From Neoscytalidium dimidiatum (Eukaryota > Ascomycota > Dothideomycetes > Botryosphaeriales > Botryosphaeriaceae), in the NCBI GenBank assembly GCA_037367355.1, contig CM074704.1, positions 620,001 through 684,000 on the forward strand: 64,000 nucleotides of DNA, in the 5' to 3' direction. The position numbers and the translations under genes are program-made. Below are positions 1-10,816 of this stretch, piece after piece (the stretch's first letter is position 1; every line of letters starts with the position of its first letter). The notes beneath the pieces are model-generated. The model was not told the DNA's origin, made no database searches, and saw only the letters and a program-made list of their open reading frames with translations.

Positions 1-1
1 G

Positions 2-226
2 CTTGAGTTTTGTGGAGAGGCGCTCGACGCCGCCACGAATGAGGTCAAGTACAGCCAGACTTGGGACGATAATAGATTCAAGGAAGACGTGATTGCCCTT
101 CTCGGAGCGTCGATAGAGCATCTCTACGGGAAGGCCAAGCAGAAGGCATCATGCAACGAGTTTAGTGGGCAATCTACCACATTTATGGGTCTGGGAGATC
201 ATCACGTTATCGAGAGTCTGAGCTGA
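2..226 (+). CDS. C-terminal fragment of an unrecognised protein
   Basis: Reading frame 2 is open from the left edge and ends with TGA at 224-226, giving 74 residues. The fragment starts LEFCGEALDAATNEVKYSQ and ends HHVIESLS. It is fairly hydrophilic with no motif I can name. The part from FSGQSTTFMGLGDHHV is Gly-rich and faintly recalls the tail of fungal STAND or Helo-like N-terminal domains, but this is too weak to assign. The upstream part lies outside the window, so exon structure and length cannot be judged. It could also be an intronic or decayed stretch. Confidence 0.4.
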   Translation, partial: LEFCGEALDAATNEVKYSQTWDDNRFKEDVIALLGASIEHLYGKAKQKASCNEFSGQSTTFMGLGDHHVIESLS

Positions 227-1094
227 CAGGCTTTTGAAGAGCGGCGAATTCGACTCAGTGGGGGGGTAGTAGTTAACTTTTGATACCATATAGGCAGTCT
301 CAGCAGATGTCGGACGGGAAATTTTTCTTCATTTTCCTCTTTACTATTACGAACCTGTTTTTGCTTCTTAAGTCTTGGTGTGCGCGACCTTATGCAGGCG
401 GCCCAAAGACTTAAAACCTGCGCCACAAATATCCAATATCGAGACCAAAATGGGACAGAATTATTGCAAGAGCAATCGTGAATTCCAGGTTTGATCTTTT
501 CACTCGTACAATTACTAATTTAAAACTCAAGATGCCATTTAGGGTTATCAAAATACGCAATTTGTCTCTGGACAGGAAACTTGTTGGCTTCTTAGCCCTC
601 CTTATGCAAGAGAAACATGCGTGCTTTGTTGTAAGCATATCAAACACGAGTACCACAGCCAGCTCGTACTAAGTCCGCAATAGTGACCGATAAAGTACTT
701 CCCGTAGTTCAGCTCTGCTACAAATCGAAAAGCAGAGCTCCGTAGCTCCCGCTTCTCCCAAAACGGCAAGCTAATTAGATGACGCGCGACGCGATTCAGA
801 GCGCGAACGCGCGATGCCAGACTTCGCCTAGTGCAAGGAACGCTGTCGATCGCTGCATCATCGATCCGATTTGGTACCTGGAGGATTGAGATGGTAGTGT
901 CAATTGACGCAAGAATCCTTGCGGGGAGCCAGCCTTTCTCTTTTCTGCTGGTGATGCGGTCGTGAGGTGAGGGAGATGTCTATGACGGCATGGCTGCGCG
1001 GTGCTACACCAGCCGCCTGGAGTGCTGGAGCTACTCTTAAGCTCGCGCATCGCGTTAAGGCTCGCCCAGGAAATCAAGCTGTCAGTTCGATTGC
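227..1094. other. Intergenic region
   Basis: No credible gene. Short ORFs on both strands (for example 478-672 and 411-656) lack family features and codon bias. The left part is AT-rich. The right part is the probable promoter of the Tudor-like gene. Confidence 0.5.
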
Positions 1095-2262
1095 ATGCTT
1101 TCGCGACGTCTGTTGGGTGCTGCAAGACCTTTGCGACTCCAGAATTATTGTTTCGAACCAACAACTTTGCGAACCTCTTTAACACGTCATCTTCTGAGCA
1201 CCGCTTCAGCGTTCAACATGCCGTCCAAAGACAAGTACACGGACCCTGAACTCCGTGATGAGGTGAAGGAAGAGATCCACCAGAGCGACAAGGGCGGCGC
1301 TCCCGGCCAGTGGTCTGCACGCAAGGTTAGCCATCCCATCCAAACCCCCTGCCAATCGCTCGAGTTGATAAGATATGTAGGCGCAGATGATGGCCTCCGA
1401 GTACAAGAAGCGCGGCGGCGGTTACACGACCGATAAGAAGGACCAGGATGAGTCGCAGCAACACCTCTCTAAGTGGGGTGAGGAGGAATGGCAGACTAAG
1501 GAAGGTAGCGCGAATGCGAAGCAGGAGGACGGCACCCAGAAGCGATACCTGCCCAAGAAGGCTTGGGAGAACATGAGTGAAGAGGAGAAGCAAGCAACGG
1601 ACGAAAAGAAGCAGTCCGAGAGTAAGGAGGGAAAGCAGTTCGTTGCTAACACCAAGAAGGCCAAGGAGAGCCGCCAAAAGGCTAATGAGGAGGAAGACGA
1701 GAAATACGCCAAGAAAAAGGAACACGAGAGGACTTCAGCGGACAACGGTAAGGGAGATGAGGAAGTTGATGAGGAATCAGCCGAAGATGATGAATATGTT
1801 GAAGAAGATGATGACAACGGCGATGAGGTCTCGGAGGAAGACGAGTCTGGTGACGACCAAGAGGCAGAGACAAGTTCGCCTAAGGGAAAGAAGCGTGGCC
1901 GCCCATCTAAGTCAGAGTCTGCTTCCAACAAGAAACGGAAGAATAACTCCGACAAGGGCAAACAAAATGGTTCCAAGCAGACCGGTAGCAAGCAGAACGG
2001 CACAGTTGGATCTAGACACGACAATCCCGATGCGCCCGCGGAGCAGGGCTCAAATGACCGTCTTCCGGAGAAAGGACAACAGGTCCGCTGGAAGGCTATG
2101 CCAGGATGGGTGGATGGAGAAGTCGTCGAGGTCATTACAAAGCAGAAGGAGGTCGAGGGAAAGCAGATCAAGGCCAGCGAAGATGACCCGAGGATTGTGC
2201 TGAAGAGCAGCTCGTCGGGCAAGATCTGTGTGCACAAGCCGGATAACATCTACTTCGACTGA
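1095..2262 (+). CDS. Hypervirulence-associated Tudor-like protein with a possible mitochondrial leader
   Basis: Two exons, 1095-1325 and 1381-2262, flank a 55-nt intron with a GTTAG donor and a TATGTAG acceptor. The product is 370 aa. From ATG 1218 it begins MPSKDKYTDPELRDEVKEE and continues through QSDKGGAPGQWSARK and SEYKKRGGGYT, a conserved fungal N-terminal block. The middle is a long Lys/Glu/Asp-rich disordered stretch with a basic GKKRGRPSK patch. The last ~65 residues (VRWKAMPGWVDGEVVEV to KPDNIYFD) fit the small Tudor-like fold of the hypervirulence-associated family. The frame stays open upstream to ATG 1095, adding 41 residues rich in Arg, Leu, Ser and Thr (MLSRRLLGAARPL, then RHLLSTASAFN) that look like a mitochondrial targeting peptide. 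Starts at 1095 and 1218 could give two differently located products. Molecular function is unknown. Confidence 0.82.
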
Positions 2263-3023
2263 GACGGAATCAGGCGGTGATGAGGAGAGAGTCGTTCCTG
2301 TTGTCAGCGACGCGTGTTTCAAGTAGCTACAGCTGCTCGCTTTGTCGTGTTGACGAGCTCTTGGCTATGATGTAGTAATATAGGAGGTCTTGCGCGTCTG
2401 TCGTCTCAATGCCGCGTGTCAATCTCATGAAGCATGGCCGGGCGCCATTGGAGCTATGGGTGAGCGGCGGATCTCGATTTCAGGGTGGCGTCCGAAAAAG
2501 GGAGCATGTTTATTCGCCGCGGCAAAATTCCGAGTCGCAGCTCACGGAAAAAGTAAGGTCACGACCAATTGGCCAGACACACGCGTCGAATCAGTGGAAC
2601 TCGGGGTCAAGAAGTCAGAGGAGGGTCGGGGAGGGCGGCCGACGGCGCATCGGGGGTGTAGCTGGGGGCGTCGAGCTCAGGCCAGCATTGGTGCCTGTTT
2701 GGCAGCAGTTGCCCATCAGTCATTCGCGGCCTGCGCTCCTCTCTCTCACCCGCCGAAACGCCCTGCAGCAGCCATCACCTTGACGGTCATCTGCCAGCTG
2801 CTTGCTGCCTCCGCACACGGCCCCCGACCGCCAGCCTCTCCTTCACTCGTGCAGACGCGTGCAACCCACTCACTCCTTCACCAACAAACCTCTCACTGCC
2901 ATCGCCGCATCCACCACGACGCATCACCTGCATTTGCCAACGCCGTTCCCTTCATCTACCAACACTTCCTTGCGTCGCCACCGCCCAAGCCCGCTCACAC
3001 CCTCCCCTCCTCCCGTCTGCAGT
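2263..3023. promoter_or_regulatory. Intergenic region, probable promoter and 5' leader of the Cys-rich protein gene
   Basis: No supported gene. From about 2740 to 3020 the plus strand is strongly pyrimidine-rich (CTC, ACC and CAC runs), as is common just upstream of fungal start codons. Longer ORFs here are proline-, serine- and histidine-rich low complexity. Confidence 0.45.
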
Positions 3024-3869
3024 ATGTACCTCACGGAGGAGCTCTTTGAGAGCGCCGACGACGGCCGCTCTTACTACTCTCCCTTGAAACAGCAGGCCAT
3101 GGACCACCAACAGCATGCGGCCGACAGCCTGGGCAAACGGAAGCGCAACGGTGACGAGTACACCACCAACACAGTGTAAGCCCTCCAAACACCAATCGCT
3201 CCAAAAGAGCAAGAGAAGCCACACCACCGATCCTAACCAGAAGCCCTTTTCCCCCCAACCAGACCCATCAAGAAGATCTACTCCACCACCACCACCAACA
3301 ACAACAACAACATTGCCGCCCACCACCACCCGGTCGTCGACTACCCTCCTCCACCACCGCCCCCACACACCCACTGCCTCTACCCGCCCTCCCCTCCCCG
3401 ACGAAAGCAACAACAACACCATCACCGCCTCATCGCGCAACCCCGCCCCTCGCTCCACGCCCGCGCCGCCACTTACCCGCGCCCCACCCAGCCCAACAGA
3501 CAACAACCTCGCACGACCGTCCCGCCCCCATTACCGCCGACCAAAACAGCAGCAGCAGCAACGGTCGACCTCACCCCCTGCCACAGCTGCCACCGCGCCC
3601 CCAAGCAGAAGACCGACCTCGACAACTACTCGTCGTGCGCCGCCTGCGGCGGGCGCACCTGCTACATCTGCATGCGCGTGTGCTCGGGCGGCGGGTGCGC
3701 CGGCCGGCGCAAGATCTGCCGCGCGTGCTGCCTCGAGAAGGGCGAGGAGGGCGAGACGTGGTGTTTTGCGTGCGAGGAGGGAGGGAATGCTGGTGTGTTC
3801 GACGGTGTGTTGGAGGGAGGGGAGGAGGAGGTGGTGGTGGTGGGGGATCAGGATGTCGTTATGGGGTGA
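3024..3869 (+). CDS. Cys-rich zinc-binding protein of unknown function
   Basis: Two exons, 3024-3175 and 3263-3869, with an 87-nt intron (GTAAG donor, CTAAC branch, CCAG acceptor), encode 252 aa. The start MYLTEELFESAD is the first good ATG after the pyrimidine-rich leader. Residues 20-45 carry a basic KRKRN stretch that may be a nuclear signal. Residues ~55-150 are low complexity (poly-Asn, poly-Pro, His/Gln runs from trinucleotide repeats). From about residue 153 there is a dense Cys/His module: PCHSCHRAPKQKTDLD, then CAACGGRTCYICMRVCSG, CRACCLEKGEE and CFAC, about 15 cysteines in paired CxxC style as in RING/PHD-type zinc folds. The tail is acidic and Gly-rich. The module looks like a structured domain after a fast-evolving linker. 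I do not recognise a named family. Confidence 0.78.
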
Positions 3870-4533
3870 GGGCGATTGTGGCTGACTGGGTGATCGGGTC
3901 GGCTTCGGGAGGAACATATGGGTTGGTTGGTTGGATGGATGGGTGGATGGGCGGGTAGATGGGGTAGGTTAAGGGCGGGCTGGGTTAGGGATATGGGGAG
4001 ATATGACATGCTGGGAATTGAGCATAGGACGGATGGGATGTTTCGAGGATAGGTGCTTTGCGACCGGGTTAAGCCTTGCTTTTTCTTCCATTCAAGGGCA
4101 GACTCTTCCAGCACGGGAGAACATCATTCCGTTAGGAACAGGCGTAAGGGAAATATTCACACAAGGCATCGGGGTTTTAATTATGCATGGAGCGTTTCTT
4201 CTTTTTTCTTGCAGTATACCCATTATCACAGTCAGTAGTAGGGTTCACACGCAGTGCAGGAGCGAGCTCCAATCAATAGTAAAATCATCAATATTTCGAC
4301 CAAACTGTACTTCGAGAAGGAGGGTATCTAGAAAGCAGGAAAATATCGAGCGCTAAATCGTCAAATCATCATAAGCCACCCGTAAACCAAGGAAATCCAC
4401 ATCATCGTAGAGAAATCCGCCCCCCCTCCACCCGGTCGTTCTTCATACTCTTCCACCCGTACAGCCTTCATACACTTCCTATCAACATTCCAAATCTTCA
4501 TGATCATCCCTGTCATCACGGGCAACCCCCTCT
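3870..4533. other. Convergent intergenic region
   Basis: It lies between the 3' ends of the Cys-rich protein gene and the SUR7/PalI gene. Positions ~3915-3960 hold a degenerate GGTT/GGAT/GGGT repeat tract. No gene is supported. Confidence 0.5.
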
Positions 4534-5457
4534 TTACGGCTTCTCCGTGAATGTCGTCCTCCTCGTGTGCCTCCGCCCAATACAGCACTCCACGCACCAC
4601 GCCAGGATCGCGAGGAACAGCACGCCGGTGCCCGCCCACGTGATCGCCAGGAACTTGCCGCCCCGATGCGACTCGACGCCGATGTCGTTGCCGTACTGGT
4701 TGATCACGTCCGACCCCTTGACGGCGACGGCGGTGGAGATGGCGCTCGCGATGCCGAAGGCCAGGAAGGCGATGGTGGCGAGCATGACGTTGGCGAAGGC
4801 GGACAGGCGGCCGCCGGCGACGAAGGCGCCGGCGAGCGAGCCGAGCAGGACGAGGAAGGCCAGGCCGACGGCGATGCAGTAGAGCACGAACATGGCCTTG
4901 TAGGCGACGCGCAGGGCGTCGAGCCCCTTCTGGATGTCGTCGGGCCAGTTGAGGTCGTCGAGCGTGATGCCGAGGCCCGAGTCGTTGAGCGAGCGCTCGA
5001 GCGCGGCCGTCGGGTCGAAGTGGAACATGGCGGTGCGGTTGGAGCAGGCGGAGACGTTCTTGTGGATGGACGAGGCCGGGACGCTCGCGTTGGCCACCGG
5101 CTGCGGCGTGTAGTCGCCCCAGCAGTAGTCCATCAGATGGGCCGAGTAGAAGTCCTGCAGGCCGAGGTCGTCGGCGATGGAGGCGACGACGCTGTTGACC
5201 GCGTCGTTGAGCTCGTCCGTGATGTCGGAGGCGATGCTCGAGGTTGCGTTGGAGATCCATGAGAGGATGGCGTTGTCGCTGCTGGAGCCCGAGGAGATGG
5301 TCTCGTTCAGCACGTTCTGCCCGATGCGGCTGGTGTTCAGCGTCAGGATGTGGTAGTCCTCCATGAAGTCCTTCTTGGAGCCGGCGAAGATGCAAAGGAA
5401 GCCGAGGACAACGGCGGCGACGGCGCAGAGCGCCGGGAATATCGCAGACGGCCGCAT
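4534..5457 (-). CDS. SUR7/PalI-family plasma membrane protein
   Basis: Single exon, 307 aa. The N-terminus MRPSAIFPALCAVAAVVLGF is a signal-anchor or first membrane helix (about 5-25). A large extracellular loop follows (about 27-185) with several N-x-S/T sites and a YCWGDY segment plus a later Cys, typical of the family. Three more hydrophobic helices lie near 190-215, 222-247 and 275-298. The cytosolic tail is short and basic (GRRHTRRTTFTEKP). Four helices with one big loop match SUR7/eisosome-associated proteins. The short tail argues against a full PalI pH sensor, which carries a long hydrophilic C-terminus. Its likely place is cortical membrane domains. Strand is clear from the continuous hydrophobic pattern; the high-GC ORF on the other strand is a shadow. 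Confidence 0.85.
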   Translation of the reverse strand: MRPSAIFPALCAVAAVVLGFLCIFAGSKKDFMEDYHILTLNTSRIGQNVLNETISSGSSSDNAILSWISNATSSIASDITDELNDAVNSVVASIADDLGLQDFYSAHLMDYCWGDYTPQPVANASVPASSIHKNVSACSNRTAMFHFDPTAALERSLNDSGLGITLDDLNWPDDIQKGLDALRVAYKAMFVLYCIAVGLAFLVLLGSLAGAFVAGGRLSAFANVMLATIAFLAFGIASAISTAVAVKGSDVINQYGNDIGVESHRGGKFLAITWAGTGVLFLAILAWCVECCIGRRHTRRTTFTEKP

Positions 5458-6581
5458 AGTGTGTTCGTTGAGGGTTGGAGTGAGTTGATCGGAGCGGTTA
5501 AAGCGTTAAGCTGGGTGAAAGCGGTGAGGTTTGAAGTGAGTGAGTGAGTGAGTGATTGGTGATTCCCTGTCTTAGAGCAGACAGAAGACAAAGACAAGGA
5601 CACCCGAGGGCTGGTGATGAGCGATGGACGTGACACAAGCAACAAGAAAACAGGATGCTCGATTGTTATATCGCGGCTAAGCGTCCTGGCGGTGGTGGGC
5701 AGCAAAGCAGGCAAGATCCAAGCCACCCAGGGCGTCATCACCTGCTATGTCAGGCATTACGAATGCCGCGCCTCCTCGACTGGCCAGTGCAAGGCCCCGC
5801 CTCGGTCAAGAAATGTGCTGCGGTAAAGAAAACGGGCTGGTTGGGCGAGGTGAACGCTGACTACTGACGTGTCGTGTCGCGCTCGCTTGACCTGATTAGG
5901 TGTCTTGTCGCCCTGCAAGGGCCGCCGGCGTCATCCCGCAGGGCTGGCGTTGCGTGTGGCAGGGGCTCTGTCCAGTCGATTCGCGCGGACGCTGCAGGGA
6001 GAAAACAGGCCTGAGGCCACCAGCCTCAGCACCAGGGCCCAGGCACTCTCCGCGCACGCAGGGCACCGTTGAGCCCGCTGCAAGGGTCCAGCCAAGGTCT
6101 GCGCTGCGCCCGCGAGTCGAAGCTGAATATGCACGTTACGAACAGCCAGAAAAACGCGAATCTTTGCAGTAAACAATCTATTGGGGTGACATCATGCCGA
6201 GGCGCTGCACGAAGATTTTCTGCCGCTGTTCTATTTCGGGGGGCCTGAGCCGAAGTGCGGCCCGACCTGTGTGGCTCTCCCTCGCCCAGCCTCAACTTAC
6301 GCGCGTTCCAGAACCTATCACCGCGTGAATCGGCAACTTAGTCCGTGGCGGTGTACTGACAAGAATGCTTAACGACTCTTTTTTTCCTCCCTCGCAAAAC
6401 TCAAATCAAGGTGTTACCAACCCCCTGTGCCCATTGGCACGAGAGAGCACGGCACAAAAGCCGCTGTGTTACCAGACGTCGCCGCCATCTTTCTTCTAAC
6501 GCGCACCGAGTTCGTAACTTCATCAATTCATAATGCCTGCGAGACACAAAATGCTGCTTTTGGTGATCCACGCTACACTCT
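5458..6581. other. Intergenic region with a GTGA repeat
   Basis: It holds the promoter of the SUR7/PalI gene on the left, including a short tandem GTGA run at about 5534-5555, and the 3' flank of the 6582-7472 gene on the right. No gene is supported. Confidence 0.5.
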
Positions 6582-7472
6582 TCAACCAGGTTTCTTCGAC
6601 GACTTCCGCGTCGGCGCGTGCGCCGGTCGCTGCTGGCCGAGGTGGTCGGTGAACGGCGAGTAGGGAGCGGCCAGGACATGGACGGGCGCCCGTGCCTGGC
6701 CGGGGATGCCGTCTGAGGGCCGCTTCTGCTGCTCGGCGTGCAGCTTGTCCAGTGATTCGCCCACGACATGGTACTTGGCCCAGTTGATAGGTGGGCAGCG
6801 GAAGATGTTCTGCGGCTCGGGTACGGGGCCGAATCTGGGAGGTGGAGGCGCCGACGACCGTGGCGATCGGGCCTCGTCATCGCTGTCGCTGCTCTCGCCG
6901 ACCACGTCGTCCAGAGTGCCGTTCAGCGTCGGGCCTAGCAGGTCGCTCTTGGGGCGTTTGGGTTTCAGGCGGCCTGACTTGAGCTCCTCAACAAAAGCCT
7001 CGGGCTGGGCGACGGCGGCGTTCTTGATTTTCTCGAGCGTCTGAATGTCCTTCTTGCTCTTGTCGCGCTGGATCTGCAACAGCGCGATGGCGGAGCGCAG
7101 AGCGATGGCGTCGGTGTTCTCGCTCTCGTTGATGGGCTTCGGCGGCGGCTGAGGAATGAACTCGACCGCGGGCGGAGGGACCACGCGGTCCGCAGGGTCG
7201 GTGGGCGCCAGCTGTGCGATTGTTGCGACGGGCGTTATAGGCGATACAGGGGGCCGTGGAGGCGAGTCTGGGGCATAGCTGGCGTGCTGGCGGCGCTGGT
7301 CGTTGCGGTGCCCGTTCCCCGCATATGGGGTCTGCGGAGGCTTCTGCTCAACAGCAGGCTTCTCTGGAGGGGGGCCCGGAGCGGCGCCCGGCGGCATCTG
7401 CAGCGGCGATATGGTGGAGGTGGTTGAGTCATTCCTGGCCTTCGTGGGGGAGGATATGTCGAGGGCCGGCAT
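6582..7472 (-). CDS. Conserved fungal protein of unknown function, Pro-rich N-terminus
   Basis: Single exon, 296 aa, starting MPALDISSPTKARNDS. Residues 1-105 are Pro/Ser-rich and disordered. Residues ~108-175 form a predicted helical unit (ALRSAIALLQIQRDKSKKDI, TLEKIKNAAVAQPEAFVEEL) that may be a coiled coil. An acidic SSDSDDEARSP stretch follows. Then comes a compact motif, RCPPINWAKYHVVGESLDKL, which looks like the conserved core. The tail is basic (PTRKSSKKPG). Helix, acidic linker and short motif suggest a nuclear scaffold or transcription-associated factor, but that is inference. The promoter lies in the long region to the right. No intron is needed. Confidence 0.68.
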   Translation of the reverse strand: MPALDISSPTKARNDSTTSTISPLQMPPGAAPGPPPEKPAVEQKPPQTPYAGNGHRNDQRRQHASYAPDSPPRPPVSPITPVATIAQLAPTDPADRVVPPPAVEFIPQPPPKPINESENTDAIALRSAIALLQIQRDKSKKDIQTLEKIKNAAVAQPEAFVEELKSGRLKPKRPKSDLLGPTLNGTLDDVVGESSDSDDEARSPRSSAPPPPRFGPVPEPQNIFRCPPINWAKYHVVGESLDKLHAEQQKRPSDGIPGQARAPVHVLAAPYSPFTDHLGQQRPAHAPTRKSSKKPG

Positions 7473-9478
7473 GTTGGAGAGGAATGCGGTGTCGCGCAGA
7501 CCTCAAGCTGGAGAGCCGGACGAGAGAGGGTTCGGCGTGGGCTTGGAGGGGCGGGGGCTGGGGCCACCACCACCACGAGCCGGCGTCAGGCCCGCGCGCG
7601 CTGGAGATCCTTTAGTGGCGGGTGCGCTTGCGACAGACGACGACAACAACAGAGGCCGTCGCGCAAGCAGAAGCTTTGAAGATGTCAGGCTGCTTCGGCG
7701 CGCAGGAGCGCCACGGCTTACGGTGGGAGCCCTGGAGCGCGCGGCGCCAGCGGCGGGCCAGCGGCAGAGCGGCATCGGCCTTGCTTGGCTGCCGGGTTCC
7801 TCGTGCGGCTTCGTCGGCTCTAGCTGCTGCTGCCCAGCGCCCGCGCTGCAAGGAGTTCGCCCAGAGAACGTGCCCTCGAGCCTGGCGCGTCACGCTGGAC
7901 GGTGGCGGCACAGGCTCGCCGGCGCCTGATGTGCCTGGCTACATCCGGCCGCCGTTTTGTTTCTTTTCTCCCCAGCAACTCGTCGCTCTGCGCGCATGCA
8001 TGCCGGCGCGCTTTGGTACGTACCACCTGTCCGCCAGTGCCCGCCCGGTCTCTACGCGCGTTGTGGCGGCAACTGGCACCAGGTCCTCGGATAAGCCTAC
8101 AGTGGTACCTCCAGGACGCCCCGTTCGAGCGCGATGCATGCCGGCTCACGCGCCTTCGCCAGATGGCTGGCGAGCTTCCAGAGTCCGATGCGCGATCGAT
8201 AGTGTGTTGACAGCACCGCAGTGCCTCCCTTACCGAGCCGTCGAGCAATGGTTCCCCGCTGGCTCAATGCCTCTCATATCCCCGTCAAGTGCAGGCCCCC
8301 GGCTATATGTAGGGCTGATGGCTGGCTGTCGGCTGCTGGTGACGCGCAAGGGCAGGCCGGACGAAGTGCGGGTCGTGGCGAGCTACCTGCTGTAGGCCAC
8401 GGCTCGGGCGGAAGCTGCACATGTGCGCCTCCGCAAGCGATCGTAGTGACAATGTTTACGCTTCTGGACTCTGGCTTCTGCGACCTTGGGGCCGAGCATG
8501 ATGGCTGAAGAATAAATTGCGGCGGCAGGCTGGGCGTCGTCGATTGGGCGGCGGACGCCTCTGCCGCGAGGGAACCTGGACAACATCTCGATCAAGCCGC
8601 TGCGCTGGCACTTCTGGCTCTTCTCCCATGCGAAATGACAAACCTCCGTGATCTCGTATGCGGCCAGCCCCGCACCTGCAGCCGCGTACACATGGTGGTT
8701 TGGGCCGCGCTGCACCAGGCCGTGATTCGTTTTGCTGCTGGAGACGGCCTCTCCGGAACCCTGCGTGTCTCGCGTGGCTTCCAAACGTCCAGCAAGTCTC
8801 ACTGGTCTCATCCTCGCTCGCAGTCAGCCCACGCCGACGTGCTCTCCGGGGTGTTTTTCCTTGAAATACCCGCATGGCCGTCGCCCCCAGTCATGCCTGC
8901 GTCGCCTCTCACACCCTCCCCGAGTACCACTACCATCTGTGCACGGCCCTCCACCCCGTGTCCGCACCGCTCCCACTCTCGCATTGCACAGCAGCATCTC
9001 TGGGCAGGATTTCGCGAAGCTTAACCGTCTGCCTGGGTCTGCGCAACCACTACCGCTTTCTCACCACCGGTCGTTCCCTCCTGACGAATCACTGCTCACC
9101 ATCGCCTGCTCGAGCGGGAGTCACGTCCGGCAAGGAGTAGCACCTCCCCAAGCACCTGTTGGATCCTTCGCCTCCTGACGCTGTTCTGTCTGTATCACCA
9201 CCATCAGCCAATCTCATCCCGTCGTCGCCCTCTCAAGGACTCGTCCCGTCTTCTTGTGCCCGTCTTCTCGAGCCGCGGACATATATCTGGGCATAATCTT
9301 GACCCACAATTGCGCGGTAGCCCCGTTTCCACCATCAGCGAATAAGCATCTTCCAAGGACGTGATTGCGGATCTGTCATGTTTCTTTTAACCGCCTGACG
9401 CTGGGCCCGTTGTACCGTCAGAGCGAAGGATTCACTAATCCCAGCCCGCAAGCAGCCTCCCTCCCACTAGCGCAGCTG
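7473..9478. other. Long divergent intergenic region
   Basis: About 2 kb between a minus-strand gene and a plus-strand gene, so it should hold both promoters and leaders. It is GC-rich and therefore full of long chance ORFs on both strands (for example 7622-8395). None has a family motif, codon pattern or splice logic. From about 8880 to 9350 the plus strand is pyrimidine-rich with CACC/CTCC runs, as expected for a 5' leader. Confidence 0.5.
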
Positions 9479-10816
9479 ATGGTGGCTCATCCCCGCCATC
9501 CCCGAAGTTTAGCGAGTATGCCTCCTGCCATTAGTACTACTGGCCTGACCAGCCATCAAGAACAGCCCTCGGCCCCGCCTGTTCGAACTCCCAAGCTCGC
9601 CTACAAGAACCGCAGCGAGTCTTCGTCTTCTGGCCCAGCACCACCTATGCCTGGTATATCCGCCGTGCCAGGCCGGAGGACTGCTGGTGAATCGAATCCA
9701 GATGACGAGATAACGGTCGCCCCATCTGAGGTGGCCCCAGTACGAAGCGCAACACGCCAAATTGACTGGGCCATGCAAACAGCAACCGAAAAGAGGCCAT
9801 CACAAGATGCGAAAGCAGCCCTAGGTTCTTCCGCTGAGAGAAAAACGAAGAAGAAGAGCGGTTCCTTCTTCAACTTCCTCGCTGTAAAGGAGCCTACCTC
9901 TGGAGCGCTCGAACAATATGCCCAACTGCAAAAGAAACAGGCGGCCAAGAAAGGGACAGCGTTCATGTCTGGCGTTTCCTCCCAGAAGCTGCCTGCAGAA
10001 GTCCCCAAGGTGAACACAAAGTGGGATGGGCTCCCTCAAACCGCCAGACCAGATTTGAGGCGAACGCGCACCGGCTCGATAACAGCATTACACGGTGCGC
10101 GCCGTAACTCGAGTGCAACGACGAATTCATCGTCCAAGTTGAGTCGAAGGTCTCAAAAGTCAGCAGCATCATCCACCGCTGAATTCGATTTCGGCCCTCC
10201 TCCTTCACGGGAAGGCCTTAGCATCAAATCAAACCCGCGTCACGACAGCGGCACTGGAGTCTACGATCCGATAAGACTTTCGCAATCCCGAGATGGCATT
10301 TCTTATGCTGGAGGACTTGCAGCGCAAGTGAACAGCGCTCCCCGACCGAAGGAGAGACCGCAGTCGTCTGGAAGCAACGGTGAAGCTCTTACAGTTACCA
10401 CCTCGGCAATCGAGCCAACGGGTTTGACGTGCCAGCGCTCACAAGCTGGCTTGCGGAGGAACAGCCACCACAAGGCTTCTGCGAAGACAATAAAGGAGAT
10501 TGCTCCGTGGGCGGAGCCACCAGGATCCTCGAGTCCTTGGCCTCCACATCCAGGATATACCGGTGCAGATGACGTGGATTTTATCACCGCGTCTCCTCTG
10601 GAAGCCACACCCACCAAGAGTATTGCAGATCAGATAGCAGAAGCGGAAAGGAGAACGGCGTCTCTCATATCATCGCGAATGCCGCCCTCGTCGAATGCTC
10701 AAGCTCTGTCTCGGCTGGAACCGACGGGCAATAAGAATACTTCCAAGAGTGCGGATACCAAGGCAAAACAAAAGAAAGGGAAAAGCAAGTTTGCGATATT
10801 CTCTGGGAAGAGCTGA
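9479..10816 (+). CDS. Conserved fungal Ser-rich protein, possibly cortical or signalling scaffold
   Basis: Single exon, 445 aa from the first in-frame ATG (9479); ATG 9518 (MPPAISTTG) is an alternative. The protein is mostly disordered, rich in Ser, Pro, Arg and Lys. One block stands out near residues 125-165: KKKSGSFFNFLAVKEPTSGA followed by EQYAQLQKKQAAKKG, a basic-aromatic patch plus short helix of the kind conserved in filamentous ascomycetes. A second structured segment near 385-415 (SIADQIAEAERRTASL) is helical. The C-terminus KKGKSKFAIFSGKS repeats the basic-aromatic theme, which could bind membrane or a partner. There is no enzyme motif. Function unknown; the reading frame and strand are secure because the alternative frames are interrupted. 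Confidence 0.75.
   Translation: MVAHPRHPRSLASMPPAISTTGLTSHQEQPSAPPVRTPKLAYKNRSESSSSGPAPPMPGISAVPGRRTAGESNPDDEITVAPSEVAPVRSATRQIDWAMQTATEKRPSQDAKAALGSSAERKTKKKSGSFFNFLAVKEPTSGALEQYAQLQKKQAAKKGTAFMSGVSSQKLPAEVPKVNTKWDGLPQTARPDLRRTRTGSITALHGARRNSSATTNSSSKLSRRSQKSAASSTAEFDFGPPPSREGLSIKSNPRHDSGTGVYDPIRLSQSRDGISYAGGLAAQVNSAPRPKERPQSSGSNGEALTVTTSAIEPTGLTCQRSQAGLRRNSHHKASAKTIKEIAPWAEPPGSSSPWPPHPGYTGADDVDFITASPLEATPTKSIADQIAEAERRTASLISSRMPPSSNAQALSRLEPTGNKNTSKSADTKAKQKKGKSKFAIFSGKS

Noticed and set aside
3983..3992. Telomere-like GGTTAGGG
   Set aside because: A single copy inside a degenerate G-rich tract within a gene-rich region, not a repeat array.
7622..8395. 257-aa plus-strand ORF in the long intergenic region
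   Set aside because: GC-rich DNA gives long chance frames on both strands here. This one has no motif, is Arg/Ala/Pro-rich, and overlaps equal-sized ORFs in other frames.
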